From assembly GCA_030448245.1 (NCBI GenBank), contig JAUJNH010000004.1, positions 1 to 64,000 of the forward strand: a stretch of 64,000 bases of DNA. The letters run 5' to 3'. Position 1 is the stretch's first letter. Each line of letters starts with the position of its first letter. The notes beneath the pieces are model-generated. The model did not search any database and was not told where the DNA came from. It saw nothing but the letters and a program-made list of their open reading frames with translations. Origin of the DNA: Acidimicrobiales bacterium. GTDB taxonomy: Bacteria; Actinomycetota; Acidimicrobiia; Acidimicrobiales; JAUJNH01. The translations under genes and the position numbers were made by a program. This document shows positions 51,021 through 59,884 of this stretch, one piece after another.

Positions 51021-51350
51021 GTGGCCTTGCTGGTGCGTGGCGACGACGTGCTGTGCTCGGTCGAGGTGGCGACGGACCACGCAGCCCGGATGCGCGGGCT
51101 GCTCGGGCGGGACGGGCTGGAGGGCAGCCTGCTGCTGCCGCGGTGCCGCAGCGTGCACACCATCGGGATGCGCTTCCCCATCGACGTGGCCTTCCTCGAC
51201 CGCGGCGGCCGGGTGGTGGGGATCGTTCCGGCCATGCGGCCGTGGCGGCTGGGCCGGGCCCGCGTCCGGGCCCGGCAGGTCCTCGAGGCCGAGGCCGGCG
51301 CCTTCGAGCGCTGGCGGGTGGCCGTCGGCGACGTGCTGGAGGTCCGGTGA
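51021..51350 (+). CDS. DUF192 family protein
   Basis: A 109-residue DUF192 protein. The conserved segments ARMRGLLGRDGLEG, HTIGMRFPIDVAFLD, RPWRLGRARVRARQVLE and VAVGDVLEV are complete. The family is a small beta-barrel of unknown function. TAGCGT lies six bases before the GTG at 51021. Its TGA overlaps the GTG of rsmI, so it is the first gene of the rsmI operon. Confidence 0.9.
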   Translation: MALLVRGDDVLCSVEVATDHAARMRGLLGRDGLEGSLLLPRCRSVHTIGMRFPIDVAFLDRGGRVVGIVPAMRPWRLGRARVRARQVLEAEAGAFERWRVAVGDVLEVR

Positions 51351-52189
51351 CCGGCCGCCTCGTGCTGGTGGGCACGCCGATCGGCAACCTGGGCGACCTG
51401 CCGCCCCGGGCCGTGCAGGTGCTGGCCGCCGCCGACGTCGTGTGCTGCGAGGACACCCGCCACAGCCGCAAGCTGCTGTCGCACGCCGGCGTGCGGGCGG
51501 AGCGGCTGGTGGCCGTGCACGAGCACAACGAGCGCGAGCAGGCGACGGCGGTGGTGCGGTGGCTGGCCGAAGGCAAGGTGGTGGCCCTCATCACCGACGC
51601 CGGCCTGCCTGGCATCTCGGACCCGGGGGAGCGACTGGTGCGGGCCGTCGCCGCCGCTGGCCACCCCGTCGAGGTGGTGCCAGGGCCGTCGGCCGCGCTC
51701 GCCGGCCTGGTCGTCTCGGGCCTGCCGGCCGCTCGCTTCTGCTTCGAGGGGTTCCTGCCCCGCAAGGGGTCGGGGCGGGGCCGGCGCCTGGCCGCGGTGG
51801 CCGCCGAGGAGCGGACGACCGTGCTGTTCGAGGCGCCCCACCGGTTGGCAGCCACGCTCGCGGACCTGGCCGCCGCCTGTGGCCCCGACCGCCGGTGCGC
51901 AGTGGCCCGCGAGCTGACGAAGCTGCACGAGGAGGTGTGGCGGGGCACGTTGGGGGACGCCGCGGCCCGGGCCACCGAGCGCCAGCCCGCCGGGGAGCAC
52001 GTGGTCGTGGTCGGCGGCGCCCCGGCCCCGGACGTCACCGACGAGGAGGTCGCCGCCGCGGTGGCCGAGGCCCGGGTCGCCGGGCTCTCCGCCCGCGACG
52101 CTGCCGCCGAGGTGGCGCAGCGGCTGGGGGTGACCCGCAACCGCGCCTACGCCGCCACTCGGGACGGCCATGGCGGGGCCCGTCGCTAG
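51347..52189 (+). CDS. rsmI: 16S rRNA (cytidine(1402)-2'-O)-methyltransferase
   Basis: A 280-residue SAM-dependent methyltransferase. [49 protein letters not shown] and VVPGPSA are the hallmark segments of RsmI. It methylates the ribose of C1402 in the decoding site. GTG overlaps the DUF192 stop. Length and C-terminal helix-turn-helix-like region ([15 protein letters not shown]) are standard. Confidence 0.95.
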   Translation: MTGRLVLVGTPIGNLGDLPPRAVQVLAAADVVCCEDTRHSRKLLSHAGVRAERLVAVHEHNEREQATAVVRWLAEGKVVALITDAGLPGISDPGERLVRAVAAAGHPVEVVPGPSAALAGLVVSGLPAARFCFEGFLPRKGSGRGRRLAAVAAEERTTVLFEAPHRLAATLADLAAACGPDRRCAVARELTKLHEEVWRGTLGDAAARATERQPAGEHVVVVGGAPAPDVTDEEVAAAVAEARVAGLSARDAAAEVAQRLGVTRNRAYAATRDGHGGARR

Positions 52190-52199
52190 GGTCGGGCGC

Positions 52200-53996
52200 A
52201 TGGCCTCCCGGCCCATCCTCACCGCTGTTGCGTGGCCCTACGCCAACGGGCCGCGCCACATCGGCCACGTCGCCGGCTTCGGCGTGCCGTCCGACGTGTT
52301 CAGCCGCTACCACCGCATGGCCGGCGACCAGGTGCTGATGGTGAGCGGCACCGACGAGCACGGCACGCCGATCCTGGTGCAGGCCGACGCCGAGGGCGTG
52401 GGCCCAAGGGAGCTGGCCGACCGCTACAACCGGGTGATCGCCGAGGACCTGCAGGGCCTGGGCCTGGCCTACGACCTGTTCACCCGCACCACCACCAGGA
52501 ACCATGCGGCGGTCGTGCAGGAGCTGTTCCTCGGCCTGTACCGAAACGGCTACATCCAGGCCCGCCCGTCGAAGGGGGCGATCTCGCCGTCCACCGGCCG
52601 CACCCTCCCCGACCGCTACATCGAGGGCACCTGCCCCCACTGCGGCTACGACGGCGCCCGCGGCGACCAGTGCGACAACTGCGGCCGCCAGCTCGACCCC
52701 ACCGACCTGATCAAACCCCGCTCGAAGATCAACGGCGAGGTGCCGCAGTTCGTCGAGACCGAGCACCTGTTCCTCGACCTGCCCGCCTTCTCCGAGGCGC
52801 TCGGCGGCTGGCTGCAGAGCCGCACCAACTGGCGCCCCAACGTGCTGGCCTTTTCGACCAACCTGCTCCCCGACCTGAAGCCCCGGGCCATCAGCCGCGA
52901 CATCGACTGGGGGGTGCCCATCCCGCTCGACGGCTGGCGTGACCGGGCCGACAAGCGCCTCTACGTGTGGTTCGACGCCGTCATCGGCTACCTGTCGGCG
53001 TCGGTCGAGTGGGCCCGGCGGCGCGGCGAGCCCGACGCCTGGCGCCAGTGGTGGCAGTCCCCCGACGCCTCGTCGTACTACTTCATGGGCAAGGACAACG
53101 TCGTCTTCCACACCGTCATCTGGCCGTCGTTGCTGCTCGGCTACGCCGGCCACGGCAGCCGGGGCGGCACCCCCGGGCAGCTGGGCGAGCTGAGCCTGCC
53201 CACCGAGGTCGTGTCCAGCGAGTTCCTCACCATGGAGGGCCGCAAGTTCAGCTCGTCGCGCCGGGTGGTGATCTACGTGCGGGACGTCCTCGAGCGCTAC
53301 GGGCCGGACCCGCTCCGCTACCACCTGACCATCGCCGGGCCGGAGAACCAGGACACCGACTTCACCTGGGCCGAGTTCGTGCGTCGCAACAACGAGGAGC
53401 TGGTGGCGGCGTGGGGGAACCTCGTGAACCGCACGATCTCGATGACCGCCAAGAACCTCGGCGCCATCCCGGAGCGCGGTGCGCTGCTGGACGTCGACCA
53501 CGCCGTGCTGGCCCGCGCCGAGGCGGGCTTCTCCGAGGTCGGCGACCTGCTGGCCAAGAGCCGCCAGAAGGCCGCGGTGGGCAAGGCGATGGAGGTCGTC
53601 TTCGCCGCCAACAAGTACCTGTCCGACACCGAGCCCTGGAAGCTGCGCACGGCCGACCCGGACCGGATGGCCACGGTGCTGCACGTGGCGCTGCAGGTGG
53701 TCGACGACGCCAAGGCGCTTCTCACCCCGTTCCTGCCGCACGCCGCCCAGAAGGTGCACCAGCAGCTGGGGCGGGAGGGCACGTGGTCGTCGATGCCGGA
53801 GCTGGTCGAGGTCGACGAGGAGGGTGGGCCTCCCTACCCGATCCTGACCGGCGACCACGATGCCGCCTCGGCCACTTGGAGGCGCGTGCCGATCGTGCCA
53901 GGCACGCCCCTGTCGGCCCCGACCCCGATCTTCGCCAAGCTCGACCCGTCGGTGGTCGACGACGAGCTGGGCCGGCTCAAGGAGCAGGCGGGCTGA
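52200..53996 (+). CDS. metG: Methionyl-tRNA synthetase
   Basis: A 598-residue class I synthetase. The HIGH motif is HIGH in [11 protein letters not shown], a four-cysteine zinc knuckle is in [18 protein letters not shown], and the KMSKS loop reads KFSSS. The length and [23 protein letters not shown] segments are typical of MetRS. The C-terminal anticodon-binding domain is complete, but the extra tRNA-binding domain of some bacteria is absent. TAGGGT precedes the ATG by seven bases. Confidence 0.95.
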   Translation: MASRPILTAVAWPYANGPRHIGHVAGFGVPSDVFSRYHRMAGDQVLMVSGTDEHGTPILVQADAEGVGPRELADRYNRVIAEDLQGLGLAYDLFTRTTTRNHAAVVQELFLGLYRNGYIQARPSKGAISPSTGRTLPDRYIEGTCPHCGYDGARGDQCDNCGRQLDPTDLIKPRSKINGEVPQFVETEHLFLDLPAFSEALGGWLQSRTNWRPNVLAFSTNLLPDLKPRAISRDIDWGVPIPLDGWRDRADKRLYVWFDAVIGYLSASVEWARRRGEPDAWRQWWQSPDASSYYFMGKDNVVFHTVIWPSLLLGYAGHGSRGGTPGQLGELSLPTEVVSSEFLTMEGRKFSSSRRVVIYVRDVLERYGPDPLRYHLTIAGPENQDTDFTWAEFVRRNNEELVAAWGNLVNRTISMTAKNLGAIPERGALLDVDHAVLARAEAGFSEVGDLLAKSRQKAAVGKAMEVVFAANKYLSDTEPWKLRTADPDRMATVLHVALQVVDDAKALLTPFLPHAAQKVHQQLGREGTWSSMPELVEVDEEGGPPYPILTGDHDAASATWRRVPIVPGTPLSAPTPIFAKLDPSVVDDELGRLKEQAG

Positions 53997-53998
53997 GG

Positions 53999-54760
53999 TT
54001 GGGCTGGGTCGACTCGCACTGCCACGTGCCGTACCAGGAGGGCCGGTTCTCGCTCGACGAGGGGGTCCTCGACGACGCCCGCACCGCAGGGGTCACCGGC
54101 TTCGTCACCGTCGGCACCGACCGCGACCAGTCCATCGCCGCCATCGACGCAGCCGCCCGTCACCCCGACGTCTGGGCCACCGTCGGCCTCCACCCCCACG
54201 ACGCCAGGGACGGGACGGCGACGGTGGCCGACCTCCTCGACCGGCCGAAGGTCGTCGCGGTGGGGGAGTGCGGGCTCGACTACCACTACGACCACTCACC
54301 TCGCGAGGTCCAGCGGACCGCGTTCGCCGAGCAGGTGAGATGGGCCCTCGACCTCGACCTGGCCCTGGTGATCCACACCCGCTCGGCGTGGGACGACACG
54401 TTCGCCCTGCTGGCCGAGGTGGGCGTGCCCGAGCGCACCGTCTTCCACTGCTTCACCGGTGGGCCCGACGAGGCCCGGCGCGCCCTGGACGTCGGCGGCC
54501 ACCTCAGCTTCAGCGGGATCGCCACCTTCCCGGGCGCCCCGGAGGTGCGGGCCGCCGCCGCGCTGTGCCCCGCCGATCGCCTCCTGGTCGAGACCGACGC
54601 CCCCTACCTGGCGCCGGTGCCCCATCGCGGCAAGCCCAACAGCCCGGCCTGGGTGCCGGTGGTCGGGGCGGCCGTCGCCGCGGCCCGCGGCGAGGAGGTC
54701 GACCGGGTCGAGCAGGTGACCGCGGGCAACGCCCGGCGCCTCTTCCGCCTGCCTTCCTGA
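53999..54760 (+). CDS. tatD: TatD family metal-dependent DNase
   Basis: A 253-residue TIM-barrel hydrolase. Metal ligands are in DSHCHV (HxH), VGECGLDYHYD, VIHTRSA, VFHCFTGG and LVETDAPYL. E. coli TatD is a 3'-5' DNase. The order metG-tatD-rpf-rsmA is standard in actinobacteria. The start is TTG 53999, two bases after the metG stop; no ATG or GTG exists before the metal motif. Ribosome reinitiation after metG is likely. Confidence 0.92.
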   Translation: MGWVDSHCHVPYQEGRFSLDEGVLDDARTAGVTGFVTVGTDRDQSIAAIDAAARHPDVWATVGLHPHDARDGTATVADLLDRPKVVAVGECGLDYHYDHSPREVQRTAFAEQVRWALDLDLALVIHTRSAWDDTFALLAEVGVPERTVFHCFTGGPDEARRALDVGGHLSFSGIATFPGAPEVRAAAALCPADRLLVETDAPYLAPVPHRGKPNSPAWVPVVGAAVAAARGEEVDRVEQVTAGNARRLFRLPS

Positions 54761-54924
54761 GCCCCCACCCCGGACCGTTGCCGGCCGGGCTTTCGCGGCG
54801 CCGCCTGACCCATCTTGCCCCGCTTTGGCCGCTCTCGGTAGGTTCGTCGGCACCCGCCCGAGCGTCGCTGTGTTCCGTCGCGCTTGCTGGCCACGTCCCG
54901 TCGCCGACACGAGGTTCGGATTCC

Positions 54925-55696
54925 CTGCCCAACGCTCCTGCCCCCATCGTCCGCAAGCCGGTCATCGCCTACCTCATCTGCGGGGCGGTGCTCATGCTTC
55001 CCCTGGCGCTCTCGGCGCCGGGCGCTCCTCCCGACAGCGGCGAGGAGGTGATGGTCGCAGCGGGTTCGCCCGAGGGGGGTGATGTCGAGGACGGCCCGGC
55101 GGAGGACGTCGTGGCCGAGGCGTATGCCGGCGCCGACGGCGAGATGCCGGTCGACGCCCAGTCGGTGCGCAGCGGGACCGCCGACCGCGACCAGGCCGCG
55201 AAGCCCCGCAAGAGCGGCGCCCGCCCCACCGCGAACCGCCAGTCGACGAGCTCGGGGCGTTCCTGGACCTCGACCCTGCTGGGCAGGAAGAAGGCCACCA
55301 CGACGACGACCCGGCCCGCCGCGCCGGGGTCAAAGGCGGCGCCGGCCAAGGCCGGCGCCGCGGCGCAGGTGGTCGTGGCCGCCGCCGCCGCCACCGCCGC
55401 CGCCGCCCCCCCCGCCACCGCCGCCGCCGCCCCCGCCGCCGGCGCGAGCCCCGTCCCGCACCAGCAACGACGCGTGGGACCGGTTGGCCGTCTGCGAGTC
55501 CGGCAACACCAACGACCACGGGGCCCCCTACTACGGCTACTGGCAGTTCAGCGCCTCGACGTGGATCAGCCTGGGCGAGACCGGCCTGCCCGACCAGTTC
55601 AGCCGCGAGCACCAGCTGGCTGCGGCCAAGCGCCTGCACGCCGCCAGAGGGTGGTCTCCCTGGCCCGACTGCTCACGCCGCCTCGGCCTGCGGTGA
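54925..55696 (+). pseudogene. Resuscitation-promoting factor, frameshifted
   Basis: An Rpf protein that would cleave peptidoglycan outside the cell. The N-terminal part has VRKPVIAYLICGAVLMLPLA as a membrane or signal segment, then a Thr/Ala-rich linker. The C-terminal Rpf domain reads AWDRLAVCESGNTNDHG, YYGYWQFSASTW and HARGWSPWPDC-like sequence, with its catalytic glutamate, but in the next frame. The shift falls in a Pro/Ala repeat with a run of eight C at 55406-55413. No ATG, GTG or TTG precedes the signal; CTG 54925 is the best start. The gene lies between tatD and rsmA, as in mycobacteria. Confidence 0.78.
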
Positions 55697-55766
55697 CCAG
55701 CCGGCGGCACGCCCGCAGCCACCAGCCCGCCGCCTCGAGCCGGAGCGCCTTCAGCCCCGCGAGCGC

Positions 55767-56588
55767 GTGACCCTCACCCGAGCCCAGGTGCTCGGGCTGC
55801 TCGAGGCGCACGGGCTGCGGCCGAGCCGCGCCCTGGGCCAGAACTTCGTCGCCGACCCCAACACCGTCCGCCGCATCGCCCGGCTGGCCGCCGTGGGCCC
55901 TGGTGATCGGGTGGTCGAGGTGGGGGCCGGTCTCGGCAGCCTGACCCTGGCCCTGGCCGAGACGGGGGCCGAGGTGACCGCCATCGAGGTCGACCGCCAC
56001 CTGCTCCCACTCCTCCACCAGGTGGTCGAGCGGGCCGGCGTGCGGGTCGTGCCAGGCGACGCGACCGCGCTCGACTGGGGCGCCGTGCTCGGGATCGGGC
56101 CGTGGCACCTGGTGGCCAACCTGCCGTACAACGTGGCCACCCCGCTCGTCTGCGATCTCCTCGACGGCGTCCCCTCCATCGTCGACCTGCTCGTGATGGT
56201 GCAGCGCGAGGTCGGCGAGCGGCTGGCGGCACGACCGGGGAGCGGGGCCTACGGGGCCGTGTCGGTGAAGGTGCGCTACTGGGCCGCCGCAGCCGTGGTG
56301 GGCAAGGTCCCGGCCACGGTCTTCGTGCCCCGGCCCAACGTCGAGTCCGTGCTGGTCCGCATCACCCGCCACCCGGGCGGCCCTGCGGTGGACCCCTCAC
56401 TGGTCGACGCCGGCCGGCTGTTCGAGGTGGTCCGGGCCGGGTTCGCCCACCGCCGCAAGATGCTGCGAGGTGCCCTGGCCGGTGTCGTCGACCCGGTGGC
56501 CTTCGCCGCCGCAGGCGTGCCTCCGACGGCTCGGGCCGAAGAGCTCGACGTGGACGCCTGGGGCCGCCTGGCATCCTTCGCCCCGTGA
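55767..56588 (+). CDS. rsmA: 16S rRNA dimethyladenosine transferase
   Basis: A 273-residue KsgA/RsmA. The N terminus RPSRALGQNFVADPN, SAM motif VVEVGAGLGSLTLALAE and catalytic NLPYNVATPL are clear. It dimethylates two adenosines at the 3' end of 16S rRNA. Its TGA overlaps the GTG of ispE. The start is GTG 55767. Confidence 0.96.
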   Translation: MTLTRAQVLGLLEAHGLRPSRALGQNFVADPNTVRRIARLAAVGPGDRVVEVGAGLGSLTLALAETGAEVTAIEVDRHLLPLLHQVVERAGVRVVPGDATALDWGAVLGIGPWHLVANLPYNVATPLVCDLLDGVPSIVDLLVMVQREVGERLAARPGSGAYGAVSVKVRYWAAAAVVGKVPATVFVPRPNVESVLVRITRHPGGPAVDPSLVDAGRLFEVVRAGFAHRRKMLRGALAGVVDPVAFAAAGVPPTARAEELDVDAWGRLASFAP

Positions 56589-57310
56589 CCCGGGCCACCC
56601 CGCTGCTGGCGCCGGCCAAGCTGACGCTGTCGCTGCGCGTGACCGGCGTGCGGGACGACGGCTACCACCTCCTCGACGCCGAGATGGTCACCCTCGACCT
56701 GGCCGACCGCCTGACCTTCGAGCCCGGGGACGGCCTGGAGGTGGTGGGCGCCGGCGCGGACGTCCCAGCGGGGCCGGAGAACCTCGTGGTCCGGGCCCTG
56801 CGAGCCGCCGGCCGCACCGCCCACGTCCGGCTCGACAAGCGCATCCCCAGCGGTGCCGGCCTGGGGGGCGGCTCGGCCGACGCCGCCTGCGTGCTGCGCT
56901 GGGCGGGGGTGACCGACCTCGCCGTGGCCGCCTCTCTCGGAGCCGATGTGCCCTTCTGCCTGGTGGGCGGACGGGCTCGGGTGCAGGGTGTTGGCGAGGT
57001 GGTCGAGCCGCTGCCGGTCGTCGACCTCGCTGGCCGGGCGTGGACGCTCCTGACGCCTCCGCTGGCCGTTTCGACCCCTGCGGTCTACCGGGCCTGGGAT
57101 GCTCTCGGGGGGCCAACCGCCGAGGGGCCGAACGACCTGGAGCCGGCGGCGCTGGCGGTGGCGCCCGAGCTGGCCCGGTGGCGGGACCGGCTGGCCGAGG
57201 CGACCGGAGCCGTCCCGGTGCTCGCCGGCAGCGGCGGCACCTGGTTCGTCGAGGGAGCGTTCTCCGGAGAGGGCCTGGTGATGGTGCGGCCCGGGGGGTT
57301 CGCGGGGTAG
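56585..57310 (+). CDS. ispE: 4-diphosphocytidyl-2-C-methyl-D-erythritol kinase
   Basis: A 241-residue GHMP kinase of the MEP isoprenoid pathway. PAKLTLSLRVTGVRDDGYH is the substrate motif, PSGAGLGGGSADAA the ATP loop and LAGSGGTWF the third motif. It is short compared with the usual 280-310 residues, mainly in the middle part. GTG overlaps the rsmA stop. The pathway would feed the carotenoid genes elsewhere in the window. Confidence 0.92.
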   Translation: MTRATPLLAPAKLTLSLRVTGVRDDGYHLLDAEMVTLDLADRLTFEPGDGLEVVGAGADVPAGPENLVVRALRAAGRTAHVRLDKRIPSGAGLGGGSADAACVLRWAGVTDLAVAASLGADVPFCLVGGRARVQGVGEVVEPLPVVDLAGRAWTLLTPPLAVSTPAVYRAWDALGGPTAEGPNDLEPAALAVAPELARWRDRLAEATGAVPVLAGSGGTWFVEGAFSGEGLVMVRPGGFAG

Positions 57311-57314
57311 CCGG

Positions 57315-57416
57315 CTACTTGCCGGCAGCCCGGCGCTGCCAGCGGGTCTTCTTCAGCATCTTCTTGTGCTTCTTCTTCCGCATGCGCTTGCGGCGCTTCT
57401 TGATCAGCGAACCCAT
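57315..57416 (-). CDS. Ribosomal protein bS22 (AURKAIP1/COX24 family)
   Basis: A 33-residue basic peptide, MGSLIKKRRKRMRKKKHKKM followed by LKKTRWQRRAAGK. It matches the actinobacterial AURKAIP1/COX24-type peptides, now known as ribosomal protein bS22 of the small subunit. TACCCT on the minus strand ends ten bases before the ATG. It converges with ispE, with four bases between the stops. Confidence 0.88.
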   Translation of the reverse strand: MGSLIKKRRKRMRKKKHKKMLKKTRWQRRAAGK

Positions 57417-57493
57417 GAGGGTTGGCAGGGTAGTGGTCCGGACCGAACCGGGGCGAAGCCGGGCGTGGTGACCGCTACGCTCGCCCGGCGCCT

Positions 57494-57565
57494 TCGGGGG
57501 TCGTCCAACTGGCAGGACACGAGATTTTGGTTCTCGGAATCAGCGTTCGATCCGCTGCCCCCGAG
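57494..57565 (+). tRNA. tRNA-Gln (anticodon TTG)
   Basis: A 72-nt cloverleaf: acceptor TCGGGGG/CCCCCGA, D stem GTCC/GGAC, anticodon stem CGAGA/TCTCG with loop TTTTGGT (anticodon TTG), T arm CAGCG-TTCGATC-CGCTG. Discriminator is G. CCA is not encoded. It lies 37 bases before glmU and may be processed from a shared transcript. Confidence 0.95.
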
Positions 57566-57602
57566 CCCCTCCACATCGTGGTGGTGCGGCAGGAGTAGAC
57601 CT

Positions 57603-58715
57603 GTGCCCATGCATCCGCTGTCGGCTGTCGTCCTCGCTGCCGGCGAGGGCACCCGCATGCGCTCGACCCGCCCGAAGCCCCTTCACCGGCTGTGCGGGCG
57701 GGCGATGGTGCTGCACGTCCTCGACGCCGTCGCCGAGCTCGAGGTCGACCGCGCCGTCGTCGTGGTCGGCCACGCCGCCGAGCGGGTCAGCAAGGCGCTG
57801 GCCGAGCAGGCTCCCCCCGGGCTGCTGCTCGAGTTCGTCGAGCAGCAGGTGCAGGCGGGCACCGGCGACGCCCTCAGCGTGGCCATGACCGCCTTCGCCG
57901 GCGCCGACGACGACCTCGACCCCGAGCACGAGGCCGACCTGATCGTCCTGCCGGGCGACACGCCGCTGCTGCGCCCGCCCACGCTGGCGGCCCTCGTGCG
58001 CCGGCACCGGGCCGAGGGCAGCTCGGCCACGATCCTCACGGCCCGGCTCCCCGACCCCACCGGCTACGGGCGAGTGGTGCGTGGCCGCGACGGTGGCGTG
58101 GCCCGCATCGTCGAGCAGCGCGACGCCACCGACGACGAGCTCGCCATCGACGAGGTGAACGTCGGCATCTACGTCTTCCGCCGGGGCCTCGTCGCGCCGA
58201 CGCTGCGCCGGCTGACCACGGCCAACGCGCAGGGCGAGTACTACCTGACCGACGCCGTCGACGTGCTGGCCCGTGCCGGGTACAAGGTGGCGTCGATGGT
58301 GATGGACGACCCGCGTGAGGCCGCCGGCGTGAACGACCGGGCGCAGCTGGCGGCGGCCGAAGCCGAGCTGCGGGACCGGATCAACGAGCGGTGGATGCGC
58401 CGCGGCGTCACGATGATCGACCCGGAGCGCACCTACCTCGACACGTCGGTCGAGCTGGCCCCAGACGTGTGCCTGTACCCGGGCACGATCCTGCAGGGCC
58501 GGACAAGCGTCGAGGCCGGCGCCGACATCGGCCCCGACACCCGCCTGGTCGACTGCCGGGTGGGCCAGGGTGCCGTGGTCGAAGCGGTGGTGGGGCACCA
58601 GGCCTCGATCGGGGCCGGTGCCCGGGTCGGGCCGTTCGTGGTCCTGCAGCCCGGCAGCTCGGTGGCGGCCGATGCGATCACCGGGTCACACTTGGTCGTG
58701 ACGCCCGACACCTGA
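57603..58715 (+). CDS. glmU: GlmU uridylyltransferase with truncated acetyltransferase domain
   Basis: A 370-residue protein. The N-terminal uridylyltransferase domain (about 1-235) is intact, with LAAGEGTRMRSTRPKPLH, QAGTGDAL, GDTPLLRP and DEVNVGIYVF. The left-handed beta-helix begins (GVTMIDPERTYLD, YPGTILQGRTSVEAGADIGP) but stops at PFVVLQPGSSVAADAITGSH. Bifunctional GlmU has about 450-490 residues; the missing part holds the acetyltransferase lysine, histidine and asparagine, and the RLRPG arginine is replaced by Gln. GTG 57603 has AGGAG seven bases upstream. Confidence 0.88.
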   Translation: MPMHPLSAVVLAAGEGTRMRSTRPKPLHRLCGRAMVLHVLDAVAELEVDRAVVVVGHAAERVSKALAEQAPPGLLLEFVEQQVQAGTGDALSVAMTAFAGADDDLDPEHEADLIVLPGDTPLLRPPTLAALVRRHRAEGSSATILTARLPDPTGYGRVVRGRDGGVARIVEQRDATDDELAIDEVNVGIYVFRRGLVAPTLRRLTTANAQGEYYLTDAVDVLARAGYKVASMVMDDPREAAGVNDRAQLAAAEAELRDRINERWMRRGVTMIDPERTYLDTSVELAPDVCLYPGTILQGRTSVEAGADIGPDTRLVDCRVGQGAVVEAVVGHQASIGAGARVGPFVVLQPGSSVAADAITGSHLVVTPDT

Positions 58716-58735
58716 ACCCATGGAGGCAGCCCCCC

Positions 58736-59731
58736 GTGCCGATGGAGATCACCCCGAAGCGGACGCTGCAGGTCTACTCCGGGCGGGCCCACCTGCCGCT
58801 GGCGGAACAGGTCGCCCGCCACCTCGGGATCCAGCTCGGCGAGGCCAACCTCGTCGACTTCCCCAGCGGCGAGCTGCGCTGCCGCCTGGGCAACAACGTC
58901 CGCGGCTCCGACGTCTTCATCCTGCAGACCCACGCCGACGCACCTGACCAGTCGGTCAACGACGCGATCATGGAGCAGCTCGTCATGATCGACGCCGCCA
59001 AGCGGGCGTCGGCGAAGCGGATCACGGCGGTCATGCCCTACTACGGCTACGCCCGCCAGGACCGCAAGTCCACGGGCCGGGAGCCCATCACGGCAAAGCT
59101 GGTGGCCGACCTGTTCAGCGCCGCCGGCGCCGACCGGCTGATGTCGGTCGACCTCCACTCCAGCCAGATCCAGGGCTTCTTCGACGGCCCGGTCGACCAC
59201 CTCACCGCCTCGACGGTCCTGCTCGACCACCTGAAGGCCACCGCCACCGGCGACTACGTCATCGTGGCCCCCGACACCGGCCGCACGAAGGTGGCCGAGC
59301 AGGCGGCCAAGCGGGTCGGGGTCGACATGGCGGCCGTCTACAAGCGCCGGGACAAGACGGTCTTCAGCACGGTCGAGGCCCGCGGGGTGATGGGCGAGGA
59401 GGTCGTCGCCGGCAAGCTGTGCGTGGTCATCGACGACATGATCGACACGGCGGCCACGCTGTGCGCCGCCGCCGACGTGCTGGTCGACCGGGGGGCCACC
59501 GAGGTCTGGGCCATGGCCACCCACGGGGTCCTCTCCGGGCCGGCCGTCGACCGCCTGAAGAACTCGAGGATCTCCAAGCTGGTCGTCACCGACACGCTCC
59601 CCATCCCGAGCGAGAAGCAGCTCGACACCCTCGAGGTCGTCTCGATCGCCCCGCTGCTGGCGGCGGCCATCGACGCGGTGTTCGAGGACCGCTCGGTCAG
59701 CGAGATCTTCGGGGGCAACAACCAGAGCTGA
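58736..59731 (+). CDS. prs: Ribose-phosphate pyrophosphokinase
   Basis: A 331-residue PRPP synthase. FPSGELRCRLGNNVRGSDVF, the ATP-binding YYGYARQDRKSTGREPI, the DLHSSQIQGFF metal site and the PRPP loop VVIDDMIDTAATL are present; the loop usually reads DTGGT. It makes PRPP for nucleotides, histidine, tryptophan and, in actinobacteria, decaprenylphosphoryl arabinose. GTG 58736 has GGAGG nine bases upstream; ATG 58742 is an alternative. Confidence 0.95.
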   Translation: MPMEITPKRTLQVYSGRAHLPLAEQVARHLGIQLGEANLVDFPSGELRCRLGNNVRGSDVFILQTHADAPDQSVNDAIMEQLVMIDAAKRASAKRITAVMPYYGYARQDRKSTGREPITAKLVADLFSAAGADRLMSVDLHSSQIQGFFDGPVDHLTASTVLLDHLKATATGDYVIVAPDTGRTKVAEQAAKRVGVDMAAVYKRRDKTVFSTVEARGVMGEEVVAGKLCVVIDDMIDTAATLCAAADVLVDRGATEVWAMATHGVLSGPAVDRLKNSRISKLVVTDTLPIPSEKQLDTLEVVSIAPLLAAAIDAVFEDRSVSEIFGGNNQS

Positions 59732-59884
59732 GCTGGGCTCGGCGGCGGCCTCGCGTGGCTGGCCGGGCGGCGCCATCTGGGCGGGCGGGGGTTCGGGCTG
59801 GGTTCCGCAGGACTGGTAGCGTTCCTGGGTCCTCTGCGCCCTTCCGGCGGCGCGCCTCGCCACTCTCAGGAGCCTGCTTCCGCG

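Noticed and set aside
55330-55512. Glycine-rich antisense peptide and poly-proline frame in rpf
   Set aside because: These are frame artefacts of the GCC/CCG repeat tract; the Rpf domain and linker explain the region.
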